Positions 32,441 to 42,738 of a DNA stretch of 47,668 nucleotides are shown here, one piece after another. How positions within the stretch are numbered: position 1 is the first letter of the stretch; each line of letters opens with the position of its first letter. Below the pieces are notes generated by a model that was not told the DNA's origin, ran no database searches, and saw only the letters and a program-made list of their open reading frames with translations. Both the position numbers and the translations under genes were made by a program. The stretch is from Spongospora subterranea f. sp. subterranea (lineage: Eukaryota; Endomyxa: Phytomyxea; Phytomyxea; Plasmodiophorida), in NCBI GenBank assembly GCA_049724395.1, contig JAUGWO010000174.1, positions 1 to 47,668 of the forward strand, read 5' to 3'.

Positions 32441-33886
32441 TTAATCAAATGGTCTGATCAGATCAACGTTTATCGTTTGGGTTCTCTGTTTCTTATTCGA
32501 TATAGGAGAATCGAAGTCACCAGATTTGGTAGCGCCAAATGTGACACGCTCCCCAAACAATATACCAGATGGCCACGAGTCCGGACTAGATCCATCTGCC
32601 AATAATCCAATCGGTACCATTTCGCTGAAACCGAATACTCGGGTCCATTTCTGTGATGATGGTGATGACGGTTTCGCGGCGAACTCCTCCATAGCGTTGA
32701 GCCGATCTTGGCTTGGGATTTCGAATCTATCCAGCAGAACATTGCTATTGAATATCTGCAGAAGGTCGCTGCCGATCAGATCGGCGGATCGCTGACCAGG
32801 TTCTAAAGCAATGCTCCTGGCGGATGACGACGATTTCCGGGAATACCGCTCCATCAAACCCATTGTGAACACATTGGGCGATCGGGTACAGAGAGCGGTG
32901 ATGACACTGGAGGCGAGACCGGATGGGATGATGAAATCTTGAGCCCATCGCGACGCGAGATGGCGTCTCCATTCGCCAAACCAGCTCGTATCGCTCATAT
33001 CCCTGAGTATTGCGATCAACCGCAGCATCACCGCAGCCAATACGATGGTGCTTTGCGATAGTTGGCGCAATACACGAGACCAACCATTGCGAAGACGACC
33101 ATACACGATTGAGATCTGTTCCTCGCATATCCCCGTTCCCGATTTCGGTAATCGGAGCAGCACCTTGACGAGATGATCTGCGATATCAAACATTCGGCAA
33201 TGATCTTTGACGTATTTCACTGCCGGGGCGATCTGCGAATCCCACAGTGCGTTGTCGTGCTCGGGCGATTTCGCCCATTGTTTCACCTCGTGAAACAGGT
33301 GGTGGATATATTGTTGGGAATGATGCACCTCAGTGAAATGATTGGACTCCGCTTTCCAATAGCGTTCCCGGATCCACGATAGCGCTCGCGATCGGGTCTC
33401 GATCAGCAACGGCAACGACGGCAGGTCATTGTGGGTGGCCAAATGTCTCACCTCCACGAACACGACCGGCATATCGATATCGCGAGCGATGTCGCGAATC
33501 GATCGGGCGAACAGTGACGTTTGTAGTTTATCGGCGATCCCATTGACAAGGCGAGTGATCGCCATCGATATGGCCAGGCGTTGCTGGTTCGACGACAATC
33601 GCTTCTCGTTGACGAGCGATTCCAGCAGCGATCCGGTGATGTCGACAGATATTGGAACAGACCCGCGTCGACGCCATCCATTGATCTAGAAAATGGGTCC
33701 GATGAGAAAAACAACAACACCAGAACGGGGGGGCACAATTTCTCCCACCGTTGACAGGGCCGATTTCGGATCGGACGAATACGCCGCTTCATAAACCCGA
33801 TTCCATTCCTGATATGATGACCATGGTACAACCGCACCCCGTCGAATATGATCAGACTGATTCACGATATTCCCATCCGGGGTCAT
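32441..33886 (-). CDS. LAS1: Las1-like pre-rRNA (ITS2) endoribonuclease subunit
   Basis: Two exons with a 51-nt intron near 33685-33735 give about 464 residues. It starts MTPDGNIVNQSDHIRRGAVV, followed by VPWSSYQEW, the Las1 opening. The HEPN domain holds LFARSIRDIARDIDMPVVFV and the catalytic RHxxxH motif in EVRHLATHNDLPSL, then ALSWIRERYW. Las1 with Grc3 cleaves ITS2 during 60S maturation. The C-terminal 200 residues are less conserved, as usual, with a poly-Ser stretch. It is convergent with the channel gene, leaving about 46 bp between the stops. Confidence 0.93.
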
Positions 33887-34483
33887 CTCCCTAAAAATCA
33901 GGCGACCTCGCTCACAGAGATTCGAACACACCGCGGAATTCACGGACTCGGCGCGGACACCGCGACGCATTGACCCTGAACATATTTGTCGTCGGTGTAA
34001 ATAGATAAAACCGGAGTTACAACTACAAGCCTGCTCCAGCAAAATGTTTTACAGGTTTTAATGGCGGAAAAACATAATTCGTTGGTTTTTTTTTATGTTT
34101 TGTATGGATATTGAAAACTGGCGATAACCAGTTACACGTTCAATGGGTTTCTCGGTCAATTGCCAGCCACGATATCGGCACAAATGAGGTCGTTTGACAG
34201 ATCGTAACTTTATCTAGGGCGATGCGATCCCCGATATCACAGGGTTCCGGATTTTATCCCCAAAGTCTATAACTTGTCCACACGATGGGTTTCACAAACG
34301 AACACCATGAAAAGAAACAAGCGCAACAGCACAGAAATCGGTGAAGGACTGAAGGAAATGGTGGAGCCAGTACGATAACGGACCATTTGTTCAGACAGAG
34401 TACTGATTCCCAGCGAGACCTATTTGGATTTGTTGCCGTTGAGAGAGTGGAAGGTGTTGGTGCAATACGTGTACAGGATTACT
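33887..34483. other. Upstream flank of LAS1, no recognised gene
   Basis: It contains the presumed LAS1 promoter and the edge of the inverted repeat. There is a poly-T run near 34089. No domain-bearing frame is seen. Confidence 0.4.
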
Positions 34484-34632
34484 ATTGAGGGCGATTGGGA
34501 AGTGCAGCAGAGAGTGGGAGACACCAATCTGTTAGATGACAATCACTGGAACACGATCGTGAGGATCACTGGAACACGATCAAACCGGGGAAAGAATCAG
34601 AGAGAGAGAGAGAGAGAGTCGGGACACCTGAG

Positions 34633-35082
34633 ATGGGTTTCGGCGGGTCATCGTATAGTCGTGATGAGTTCGTGAGCTCGCTGACCGATCGGGATCAGGT
34701 CGACGAGTTCGAGCTGTGCGAGGTCGAGGACTATGTGGTCATCAACGACTTGATCGTTCCACCCCCTGGTTATTATATTGATCGTTCGTCGTTGATGTCG
34801 GCCTATACGGCCGCCTCCAGACAGCTCCGGGCCGCTGGCAAACGCAGACGGACGCTTCCCGACAAGAACAGCTCGCCGATGCGATCGCCGACCAATCGAC
34901 TATACTACCAGGATGTTCAGCACCGACAACAAGTTAATGAACGATTGGCGTTGGAGAACGATAAGGAATTCGGGAGAACCTGCACCTTTAGCCCAGAGCT
35001 CTGCCCCAGATCGAGATTCATACAGCGACGGATGATGAGAATACCTTATCGGGACGTTTTCACGAGATTATCGCCATCTTGA
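34633..35082 (+). CDS. Hypothetical protein, left-arm copy
   Basis: A 149-residue protein starting MGFGGSSYSRDEFVSSLTDR, just after an (AG)n run. It has an acidic N-half (CEVEDYVVINDLIVPPPGYY), a basic middle and a C-terminal stretch CTFSPELCPRSRFIQRRMMR; 'TF.P.L...S' motifs of this kind occur in cytoskeletal or flagellar proteins of protists, but that link is weak. The start is chosen because the mirrored copy is open from the same Met while upstream sequence is not frame-conserved between arms. No domain is recognised. Confidence 0.6.
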   Translation: MGFGGSSYSRDEFVSSLTDRDQVDEFELCEVEDYVVINDLIVPPPGYYIDRSSLMSAYTAASRQLRAAGKRRRTLPDKNSSPMRSPTNRLYYQDVQHRQQVNERLALENDKEFGRTCTFSPELCPRSRFIQRRMMRIPYRDVFTRLSPS

Positions 35083-35374
35083 CCTGTCACGGAGCGGATT
35101 CGTCTCTGAGTTTGTCACGAACTTAATTTATCAGTATCAGATGGCGTTGATATTGGCCCGTTTTGAAAACCGGTAATGACCTTACAATACAGCGACTTGT
35201 TTGAACGTGTTTGTTGGGACGAAATAATGGACGATCTGATAAAAATCCCCACAGATTGTAAATGGCTCAGATAGTGTTTTGGTTGATGTTTGCAGAAAAC
35301 AATAGGATTCTGGCAGAAAATGGATGCCGTAAACGCGTTCAACACACGTGGAATATGATTGCTGAAGATACTTT

Positions 35375-35857
35375 GTGGAATTGGGCCAGGAACAAGCGAA
35401 GGAAACACGTTCACTCCCAATACAGATTCTGTCGCAAACAGGGGTTGAACAAGGGACCATCAAATTGCCAACGCCGCAAACACAACCGATTAAAGTGGTA
35501 CAGTCCAGCAATGGGATTTACAGGTCAGCAAGGTCAGAGGGGGGCGTGTTTCTGACGGATCTAGCGCGATTCCAAAATGAATGTGAGTTCTGCCTGATTT
35601 TGGCAACTCAACCAGTTTGCTGCAAAATACCCAATACCGGGCAATATATCGATATCTTCAAAGAATGGGCTGAATGGGTCCAGTTATATAATAATCACGA
35701 CAGGATTTTACTGAAAACACATCAACTACAGTTGGCCGTTGGGGTTCATCTCATAAAGTGTCCGATATATTTGATTAGGGTCATTGTGGCAGACAGTGAC
35801 CTACGTTCATGGATCTTAACGATCCCGCCAACGATTGTTGATACCAAACCCACATGA
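35375..35857 (+). CDS. Hypothetical protein, probably multi-exon, left-arm copy
   Basis: An open frame of about 160 codons entered without an ATG, so an upstream exon is likely (perhaps from 35262). The best conserved part between arms is SLPIQILSQTGVEQGTIKLP ... SSNGIYRS..SEGGVFLTDLARFQNE, where the two copies differ by a 9-base in-frame indel. A GTGAGT donor follows directly after the FQNE codons, and past it the arms differ by indels that shift the frame, as an intron would allow. No family is recognised. A further 68-codon frame at 35854-36060 may be a later exon. Confidence 0.45.
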   Translation: MELGQEQAKETRSLPIQILSQTGVEQGTIKLPTPQTQPIKVVQSSNGIYRSARSEGGVFLTDLARFQNECEFCLILATQPVCCKIPNTGQYIDIFKEWAEWVQLYNNHDRILLKTHQLQLAVGVHLIKCPIYLIRVIVADSDLRSWILTIPPTIVDTKPT

Positions 35858-36275
35858 TGTTTTGGTGTGGAACGTCAACCCATTTCAAATTCTGTTCGGA
35901 TCTGTCGATATCCCAAGACATAGCGAAACTATCACTTGAACTCCTCAATCGCAGAACCCCCTTTCATCACGGTTCGACCGCATCGCTTGACGATTCCACC
36001 AATCTATTTGAAGAAAACAATCGATTGGTTCTGAGGTCGAAGCCTTACTGGTTGAGCTGATACCAATCGGTAAACCTCATTTCCCTATCCCCGTCGACCG
36101 GAACAACAGGTTCCTAACCTATGGCGCTTCTGACCTATATTCAACGGCCAACGGTATCGATTTCCAATTTTTCTTAAGAACGGCTGTTTTTTTTCACTTT
36201 TTAACTAATTGTTTTCGCATTTGTGCTCATTTGTTTTCGGTTTGTCTTTCTGGATATCGTTCCCATGTTCTGACA

Positions 36276-36491
36276 CTAGTTCTCAGTTGAATTGTGCGGT
36301 TTCTTCTCGTGTGATTGACATGATAACTGGACCGTATGTGAGTTAACACAGGCAGAATCCACTATCGCTAGAACAGAAGCAGCCAAATCAGCGCTCGATG
36401 TCAGCGACTTCATGGACGATCTGTGACGTGATCTGTCGACATAATTATATTCAAAGGTGGTAAATTCAGTGGCAAAACTGGAGCGCTTCAA
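36276..36491 (-). CDS. Small hypothetical frame, intact in both arms
   Basis: A 71-codon frame starting MKRSSFATEFTTFEYNYVDR with no recognisable domain. The mirrored copy at 45676-45891 encodes the same protein. It is short and Ser/His-rich, and could equally be an exon of a longer gene or non-coding. Confidence 0.3.
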   Translation of the reverse strand: MKRSSFATEFTTFEYNYVDRSRHRSSMKSLTSSADLAASVLAIVDSACVNSHTVQLSCQSHEKKPHNSTEN

Positions 36492-36599
36492 TTGGCCTGT
36501 TCAGAAGGCACTGATTCTGTCCCCAAAAGAATGTGCACTATAGCGATTTGTAGGGCTTGAAATAGTTTACGGATAACTTCAAAACAGACAACAAATCAA

Positions 36600-36670
36600 G
36601 GCTTAGTGGTCTAGTGGCATGATTTCCCGTTCGGGTCGGGAAGGTCCCGGTTTCGATTACCGGCTGAGCC
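36600..36670 (+). tRNA. tRNA-Pro (CGG), left-arm copy
   Basis: A 71-nt cloverleaf. The acceptor stem GGCTTAG pairs with CTGAGCC, the anticodon stem TCCCG pairs with CGGGA around the loop TTCGGGT (anticodon CGG), and the T arm CCGGT/ACCGG encloses TTCGATT. The D arm has the normal GG pair (AGTGGCA). A run of five T at 36672-36676 follows directly, as expected of a Pol III terminator. There is no intron. Confidence 0.95.
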
Positions 36671-36763
36671 CTTTTTGGTGCTTCAGTTTTTTGAGGCGTT
36701 TCGAACCTTTTGCTAATGTTTTATGAATTGCATGGATAAATATGATGAATGCTTTCCGAGAAG

Positions 36764-39429
36764 TTAAATGCTGGATGCAGTGGCGATAGCTATACGGTCG
36801 GGGTCGATACCACCCTGATCCCCAAACACTGCTGGTGTACCGCCCTCGATTTCTACAACTACTGATTCTTCGATGTCATTGACGACCGTATAGCGACGTT
36901 GATCCGGCAACGAGAGATTCCTGAACTTCTCATCCATTCCATCAAGTAGAAGTTGTCGATCCGTATCGGCCATGATCATGGCGACATTGTCATGAAGAAT
37001 ATCGTCAATCAACGGCAGTCGAATCATATTTGATGGCAGTCTTTGCATCAAACAAGCCATGCGTTCTACTTTCTCTATCTGTTGCGCATTTCGTCAACCC
37101 AAAGGTGAAGAATTCAACTTGTTGCCTTACGTGAGCAACGACGTTGGAGTTAGATTCAGCCGTGAATAGCTGGGCAACTGTTCGCCGAGTACGAGGCATA
37201 TCACCTAAGATCATGAACGCAGAACCAATGACATGAGCCGCGTTGCCAATAGCAACTGATTCGATCTGCTGCATCAGAGCTGCAGGATTAATTGTGCGGA
37301 AATAATCCAAAATGCGCTCTCCTTGAGCGATGTAATCGAACAGCGGTTTCTGGCGTGAAGCTGGGCAAGCCACAGCTTTGGACCAGCATTTGCGCCAGAG
37401 GTTATTGACGCCTGACATTCGTCTTGATAATCCTTTCCCCTCGACCCAATCATTAGGGCTATACCTGTAACTTTTTTGTCAACAAACAGACAATCGAGGA
37501 TACAGTGAATACCGTTACCAGCGAATAAAATCTTCGAGTACGCATGCAGGATTCGCCGCTTTGAATGCAGACATATCTGACAAAAGGGACGCTGACTGCA
37601 TTTCCGCGCGAATACTGCTAGACTCATGATCTGTTCCAAGGCCGGCCATTAAAGCATGTTGCGCGTCAACCTAGAATTGGTTTCTTGAAAAATGCATTTG
37701 AAAAAATGCTCAATATACACTACCTCATCTTCCGTCATCAACGGTGATTCCAGTGTTAATGGCACATGCATTTGCTGACCCCCTTCAAGAAGAAACATGT
37801 CGGAGAGGAAGATATCATGATTGATTCCTTCAGGAACTGCTGCGACATCAGCAGAACCACGGCTATCGCCAATAATAGAAGAACACTCTTCAAGATTTTC
37901 GACGCCACTATAACCATCAAAGTCGACCCAGTCGCTAGCACGTTGGGCACTAGGGGAAATCGTTGCCGAAGCTCGATTCTCAATCGCCACAGTTCTCAAA
38001 GAAATACAATGTGCTAGAACCTGAATCTTTTGATAAAGGATGCAGGTTGACAGATCAGGAATAGCTTCACTAGGATCGGATATGGGCAGTTTCAATGGTA
38101 GAGCTAAAAAATTTGATACGTATTAGCCAACAGCCAAGAGAGCTTCATGCCTTACCGTGATCCCAATGTCTCTGGAGTTCATTCACAAACGCATTGTACA
38201 GCTGCGCAATCCTATGGGGTTCGTCATCTGGTTGCTGAGCCATGACCAAAACGAGCTTTGAGAGAATCGATAAAAACGGGCATGATTTTATGGAGCTCGT
38301 GCTGGCCATGGCATATGATCCCAAGGCATCTGTTGAAAAGATATCATGAACCTGATCATCGAGAATATAGAGCGGCGTGAAACTATGGTCCAGTAGCGCA
38401 ATCGCCTGTACCGACTCAAAAGATGAACACTTTCGACATATTGACAGGAATTGACGCAAACGTGATGATAGACTCACGGTTAAACCGGGATCTAAATAAC
38501 TCGTGACCAATAGAAAGAGAGAGCCAACAATTCCTAACCTAGACGGCAAAACAATCGCCATATTGGAGCACTAATCGGGATTAAGTCGGAAAAGATAGAG
38601 TCGCTAACAAAGGTTCCCTCTGGAAACGGTGTCCAATGTACATCGAGATGGAATAATAACCGATGGGATGACGTTGAACCCCAACATGTGTTCGTGTCGA
38701 GATGTATACCACCGCAAGGTGCATTTGGGGGCAGCATGAACTGTTCATCTCTATAGGAATATTTGACGGATACCATAGGGAGTGATTTTGCATCGATGCG
38801 ACAAGGAAACATCTCGTTAAAGAACCCCAATACACCAGAGAGATTGCGTAAACTCTGAGGAATATCCCAATCCCTCATCTCGACCTGGCACAAAAATTAA
38901 CAAAAAACGAAACGGCATTCATTTACAAAGGAAGACCAACGTGATAACGAGTTGACAATGATCGGCCAATGAACGACGAATCACCCAGGCTGATAAAAAC
39001 AGGAAGGGGGAAAATTGATGAGGAGGCCGCCATACATGCCGACGAGAGGACGTATCGGGCGTGTTTGTCGATAGGAACTGGCGAAATATGGCGAATAGAT
39101 AGCACAATATACTGAGGGAGACGAAGCAGGCCGATCAGATCGTCCTCCTCTCCGTATTTCTGGACCAGATCCGAAGAGCAGCTGAGGTCGATATTGACAT
39201 CGATATTGGCGAAGGAGAGTTCTCTATGATACGACGAACGACCGTCCGATATCGGCAGAATCTCGTGAAAAACGTCATCAAATAGGACAATTAGTCTAAT
39301 GATTACAGTCAATGTACACTTCAACCCTAACGATTATCCCATGTTCAAGAACCTCTCCAGATTTGACGCAATGAAAAAATCCTCGATCTCAAAAATGTCC
39401 TCTGGATCGTTCGGTGGACTATCCTCCAT
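36764..39429 (-). CDS. RAB3GAP1: RAB3GAP1 homologue (Rab3 GTPase-activating protein catalytic subunit), left-arm intact copy
   Basis: A multi-exon gene, introns about 51-60 nt. It starts MEDSPPNDPEDIFEIEDFFI (human: VFEITDFTTASEWERF) and continues with SLRNLSGVLGFFNEMFPCRI, SDSIFSDLIPISAPIWR, RIAQLYNAFVNELQRHWDH, CILYQKIQVLAHC and the family hallmark SLSSDMSAFKAANPACVLED followed by FIRWYSPNDWVEGKGLSRRM. Then come the ACPASRQKPLFDYIAQGERI block and a C-terminus with QRRYTVVND and DRIAIATASS. RAB3GAP1 with RAB3GAP2 acts on Rab18/Rab3 in membrane traffic, ER structure and autophagy. The family is missing from most Dikarya, so its presence supports an early-branching fungus-like host. All exon joins that I tested are in frame. 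Confidence 0.92.
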
Positions 39430-39554
39430 TATATGTCGCTGATAACAAACAATATATCCCCCTCACCAAAAACCGTCCCAAACCCGTTCATGACCCATGA
39501 TATGTGTAGTATTTAATGGAAAACATTCAGTTCCGTACGAAAAAGACAGGCTCT

Positions 39555-39610
39555 GGCACAGCCCTATTTGACGCAGCCCTCTGACGCAGCAGCCCTACAT
39601 GGCGCAGCCC
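39555..39610. repeat. Imperfect tandem repeat, left arm
   Basis: Four spaced units of the form GCRCAGCCCT / GACGCAGCCCT / GACGCAGCAGCCCT / GGCGCAGCCC. The mirrored array is at 42557-42612. It marks the boundary between the RAB3GAP1 promoter side and the transposase remnant, and may be part of that element's subterminal repeats. Confidence 0.75.
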
Positions 39611-39689
39611 AGTGACCCTCCGACCGACAGTCTATTTACTGCAGCGCGGCCCTGTCTATGTACTCGAAAGCAGTCCCATAACATGTCGA

Positions 39690-40070
39690 TGAAATTGAAT
39701 TCACAATGACACTTGGGAAAACAATTGATTGAGAAACCAGGTTCAATCGTGACTGCTTCCTCTAGCCATCTTTTTTGTTCTTGAAATTCCGACGATTACC
39801 GAGCGTTTTTCGAGCATCATCAAGCCAGAACCCTTCGCTGGTTCGTTCCTGTAAAATAGTCCTGATTTCTTGGGAGCGTTTTCTGCAGATCGCATAGTTT
39901 AAAAAATCTTCTCCCCACTACGAAAAAACCACACACATCGCATTGTCGGAACATTTTTGCCCCCGTCTGTTAAATTTAGGCGACTTGCGACCAGAGCATC
40001 AGGAGGTTTGGCTTGGTGGTTCATGGAATTGTCGAAACAGGGTCACTGCTGGCATTGACAGTTGTCGTAT
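39690..40070 (-). pseudogene. Transposase C-terminal remnant (IS630/Tc1/mariner-type), left arm
   Basis: On the minus strand the second catalytic block reads FDNSMNHQAKPPDALVASRL, followed by NLTDGGKNVPTMR, then the C-terminal block with CHCEFNFID. This is the same family as the elements at 4.0-8.3 kb. Only the catalytic C-half is present, and no terminal repeat was found. The left copy keeps a better frame through GGKNV than its right-arm partner. Confidence 0.75.
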
Positions 40071-40496
40071 TGGCTACTTCCCTCGAATACTTGAAGCATT
40101 CAGCGCGTTTTCAGAACAAGTTCACCCAGATTGTGCTAACGATCGCCGGCGTTCCTTCCGAAACGGGGGAATGTGTCGAGCGGTATTGATCCAGTGTCGA
40201 TAAATCATTGACCGTTTTATTCTTATAAATACGCCATATCGTCATGAATCCAACTATTTCGTACCAGTTGCTGTGGCAAGTCGTTTAACGATTGGATAAT
40301 CCATTGAGCCGCAAGCTCTCTTGAAGGAGGCTTGATCGCAGATTGTCCTTGAAAAGATTGACAGGTCGCCGGTGCTGCCATTAGCGTTTCCTTTCCAGCC
40401 TTGTAGATAAAATCGAGTACTTACTCGACGCGTGCAGCAGACCATTTGAAATTTTTGAAAAGTCTGTTGGGTACTTCGGCTTCGTCAATCAAATCT

Positions 40497-40790
40497 CTAC
40501 GGCGATGCATTCTGTAGGCATCGTTGATTAACCACCATAAAAATTGACCTCAGAACAAATCTGGTCTCGAAAGGCAAATTTGAGAGAGGAAAGGACACTT
40601 GCGCCAGATAATCTGTTCCATTTTTGTCTTGGATCAAAGCGATTGAGAAGAGTGCTTGAAGGTTTTGACTGGTTATCGAACTGCGATTACGTACCATTAC
40701 ATTGGGGCAGCGTTGGATTGACCCGCCACCTTGACTTTTTTCGACGCTGCATGGCCTAGTAATGGTGCTTCTGGCTTCACCCAATGCTCC
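40497..40790 (-). pseudogene. Truncated, diverged copy of the unknown spacer gene
   Basis: On the minus strand, 40677-40760 resembles 41083-41155 of the opposite arm (about 11 substitutions in some 72 aligned bases plus a small insertion), then joins directly to the sequence mirrored from 41484. About 330 bp present on the other side (41156-41483) is missing here. The gene is therefore a deletion-bearing duplicate. Confidence 0.7.
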
Positions 40791-41082
40791 TAATTGATTC
40801 TGATTCCTAAGCACCGCTGCACCGTTTTATGACTACAATATGTCAGGAGAGCGGTGCTAGGCTGCGCCTTCATGCCAACATCTCATGAACTACCACCCGT
40901 ATTATTCAGAACTCCAACTCCAGGCCTCCACGGCTGCTGCTCCCTTTAACAAGGCCAGACGGCATAATTATGTAATCGACGACATCAACAACAGTGATGA
41001 TGACCTAGATAGTGATGGACAAGGCTTCGACAATGAGGTCAGAGCATTCAGTGATGCCAGATGCTAACCATAAAGTAATTGC
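40761..41082. other. Unpaired centre of the giant inverted repeat
   Basis: About 320 bp that I cannot match between arms. It includes a small inverted motif (AAGCACCGCT near 40809 and AGCGGTGCT near 40850) and the first exon of the unknown plus-strand gene. Confidence 0.7.
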
Positions 41083-41660
41083 AGTGTCGAAAAGTCAAGG
41101 TTGCGGGTCAGTCCAACGCTACTCCAATGCAATTGTACGCAATTGCGGTTCGAGAGCGTGGTGATCAAAAGGCCCGCAAAGTGTTGAGGTTTTATATCTC
41201 TTGGCCAAGCATTCCTTCACTATTCCTTCTTCCCTTCACAAATAGGATGACCGTTTATCATCTTATCTACTGTCCTATTGGCCCTGTGACCAATTCATCA
41301 AAAAAAGGCATGTTGTTCTGTCCGCGCTATCGAGCCTTGCCGATGATCTTGTGCTTGCGTGGGCCTACAACGTGGACATCGCGCACAACGTCGTATTACC
41401 ACAATGGATTAACGAAACTGAATCAGATATCATCAAGTCACATACAGATTTGGCGAATGGAGGTTGACTGAATGGACCGATGAAACCAGTCAAAACCTTC
41501 AAGCACTCTTCTCAATCGCTTTGATCCAAGACAAAAATGGAACATGGAACAGATTATCTGGCGCAAGTGTCCTTTCCTCTCTCAAATTTGCCTTTCGAGA
41601 CCAAATTTGTTCTGAGGTCAATTTTTATGGTGGTTAATCAACGATGCCTACAGAATGCAT
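40885..41660 (+). CDS. Unknown multi-exon gene spanning the palindrome centre
   Basis: Exon 1 from ATG 40885 (MNYHPYYSELQLQAS ... DDINNSDDDLDSDGQGFDNE, acidic) is followed by a 48-nt intron with a textbook TGCTAAC branch point and TTGCAG acceptor, then CRKVKVAGQSNATPMQLYAI and AVRERGDQKARK. An intron of about 64 nt leads to SSYLLSYWPCDQFIKKRHVV, LSALSSLADDLVLAWAYNVD and HNVVLPQWINETESDIIKSH. The frame then meets a shift at the edge of the right arm before TSQNLQALFSIALIQDKNGT. I recognise no family. A 7-base tandem duplication (ATGGAAC) distinguishes the right-arm part from the left. Confidence 0.5.
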
Positions 41661-42129
41661 CGCCGTAGAGATTTGATTGACGAAGCCGAAGTACCCAACA
41701 GACTTTTCAAAAATTTCAAATGGTCTGCTGCACGCGTCGAGTAAGTACTCGATTTTATCTACAAGGCTGGAAAGGAAACGCTAATGGCAGCACCGGGGAC
41801 CTGTCAATCTTTTCAAGGACAATCTGCGATCAAGCCTCCTTCAAGAGAGCTTGCGGCTCAATGGATTATCCAATCGTTAAACGACTTGCCACAGCAACTC
41901 ATACAATCGTTGGATTCATGACGATATGGCGTATTTATAAGAATAAAACGGTCAATGATTTATCGACACTGGATCAATACCGCTCGACACATTCCCCCGT
42001 TTCGGAAGGAACGCCGGCGATCGTTAGCACAATCTGGGTGAACTTGTTCTGAAAACGCGCTGAATGCTTCAAGTATTCGAGGGAAGTAGCCAATACGACA
42101 ACTGTCAATGCCAGCAGTGACCCTGTTTC

Positions 42130-42490
42130 GACAATTCCATGTACCACCGGGCCAAACCTCCTGATGCTCTGGTCGCAAGTCGCCTAAATTTAACAGACGG
42201 GGGCAAAAATCTTCCCGACAATGCGATGTGTGTGGTTTTTTCGTGGTGGGGAGAAGTTTTTTTAAACTATGCGATCTGCAGAAAAACGCTCCCCAAAGAA
42301 ATCAGGACTATTTTACAGGAACGAACCAGCGAAGGGTTCTGGCTTGATGATGCTCGAAAGACGCTCGGTAATGAGTCGGAATTTCAAGAACAAAAAAGAT
42401 GGCTAGAGGAAGCAGTCACGATTGAACCTGGTTTCTCAATCAATTGTTTTCCCAAGTGTCATTGTGAATTCAATTTCATCGACATGTTAT
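42130..42490 (+). pseudogene. Transposase C-terminal remnant, right arm
   Basis: It encodes FDNSMYHRAKPPDALVASRL, NLTDGGKN, ERTSEGFWLDDARKTLG, KRWLEEAV and CFPKCHCEFNFIDMLW, so the second and third catalytic blocks of the family are recognisable. Compared with the left arm, a 1-base difference after GGKN changes the local frame. It is non-functional, as the N-terminal half is missing. Confidence 0.8.
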
Positions 42491-42556
42491 GGGACTGCTT
42501 TCGAGTACATAGACAGGGCCGCGCTGCAGTAAATAGACTGTCGGTCGGAGGGTCAC

Positions 42557-42612
42557 TGGGCTGCGCCATGTAGGGCTGCTGCGTCAGAGGGCTGCGTCAA
42601 ATAGGGCTGTGC
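42557..42612. repeat. Imperfect tandem repeat, right arm
   Basis: Mirror of 39555-39610: GGGCTGCGCC, AGGGCTGCTGCGTC, AGGGCTGCGTC and AGGGCTGTGCC in series. Confidence 0.75.
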
Positions 42613-42738
42613 CAGAGCCTGTCTTTTTCGTACGGAACTGAATGTTTTCCATTAAATACTACACATATCATGGGTCATGAACGGGTTTGGGACGGTTTTT
42701 GGTGAGGGGGATATATTGTTTGTTATCAGCGACATATA

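Larger units (their letters stand above)
34484..40674 (+). repeat. Left arm of a giant inverted repeat (about 6.19 kb)
   Basis: From 34484 (ATTGAGGGCGATTGGGAAGT) to 40674 (ending GAAGGTTTTGACTGGTT) the sequence matches the reverse complement of 41484-47668, with scattered substitutions and small indels. It carries two plus-strand hypothetical genes, a small minus-strand frame, tRNA-Pro, RAB3GAP1 (minus), a transposase scrap and the end of an unknown gene. The true outer limit is unknown because the other arm reaches the last base of the window. Confidence 0.97.

Noticed and set aside
39943-40203. Plus-strand frame containing EQVHPDCAN as a coding region
   Set aside because: It lies antisense to the transposase catalytic blocks and is a shadow frame. 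The same applies to its mirror at 41960-42178.
41270-41400. Poly(A) polymerase identity for the unknown central gene
   Set aside because: A short helical stretch is similar in style, but the nucleotidyltransferase signature (GS.....D.D) is missing.
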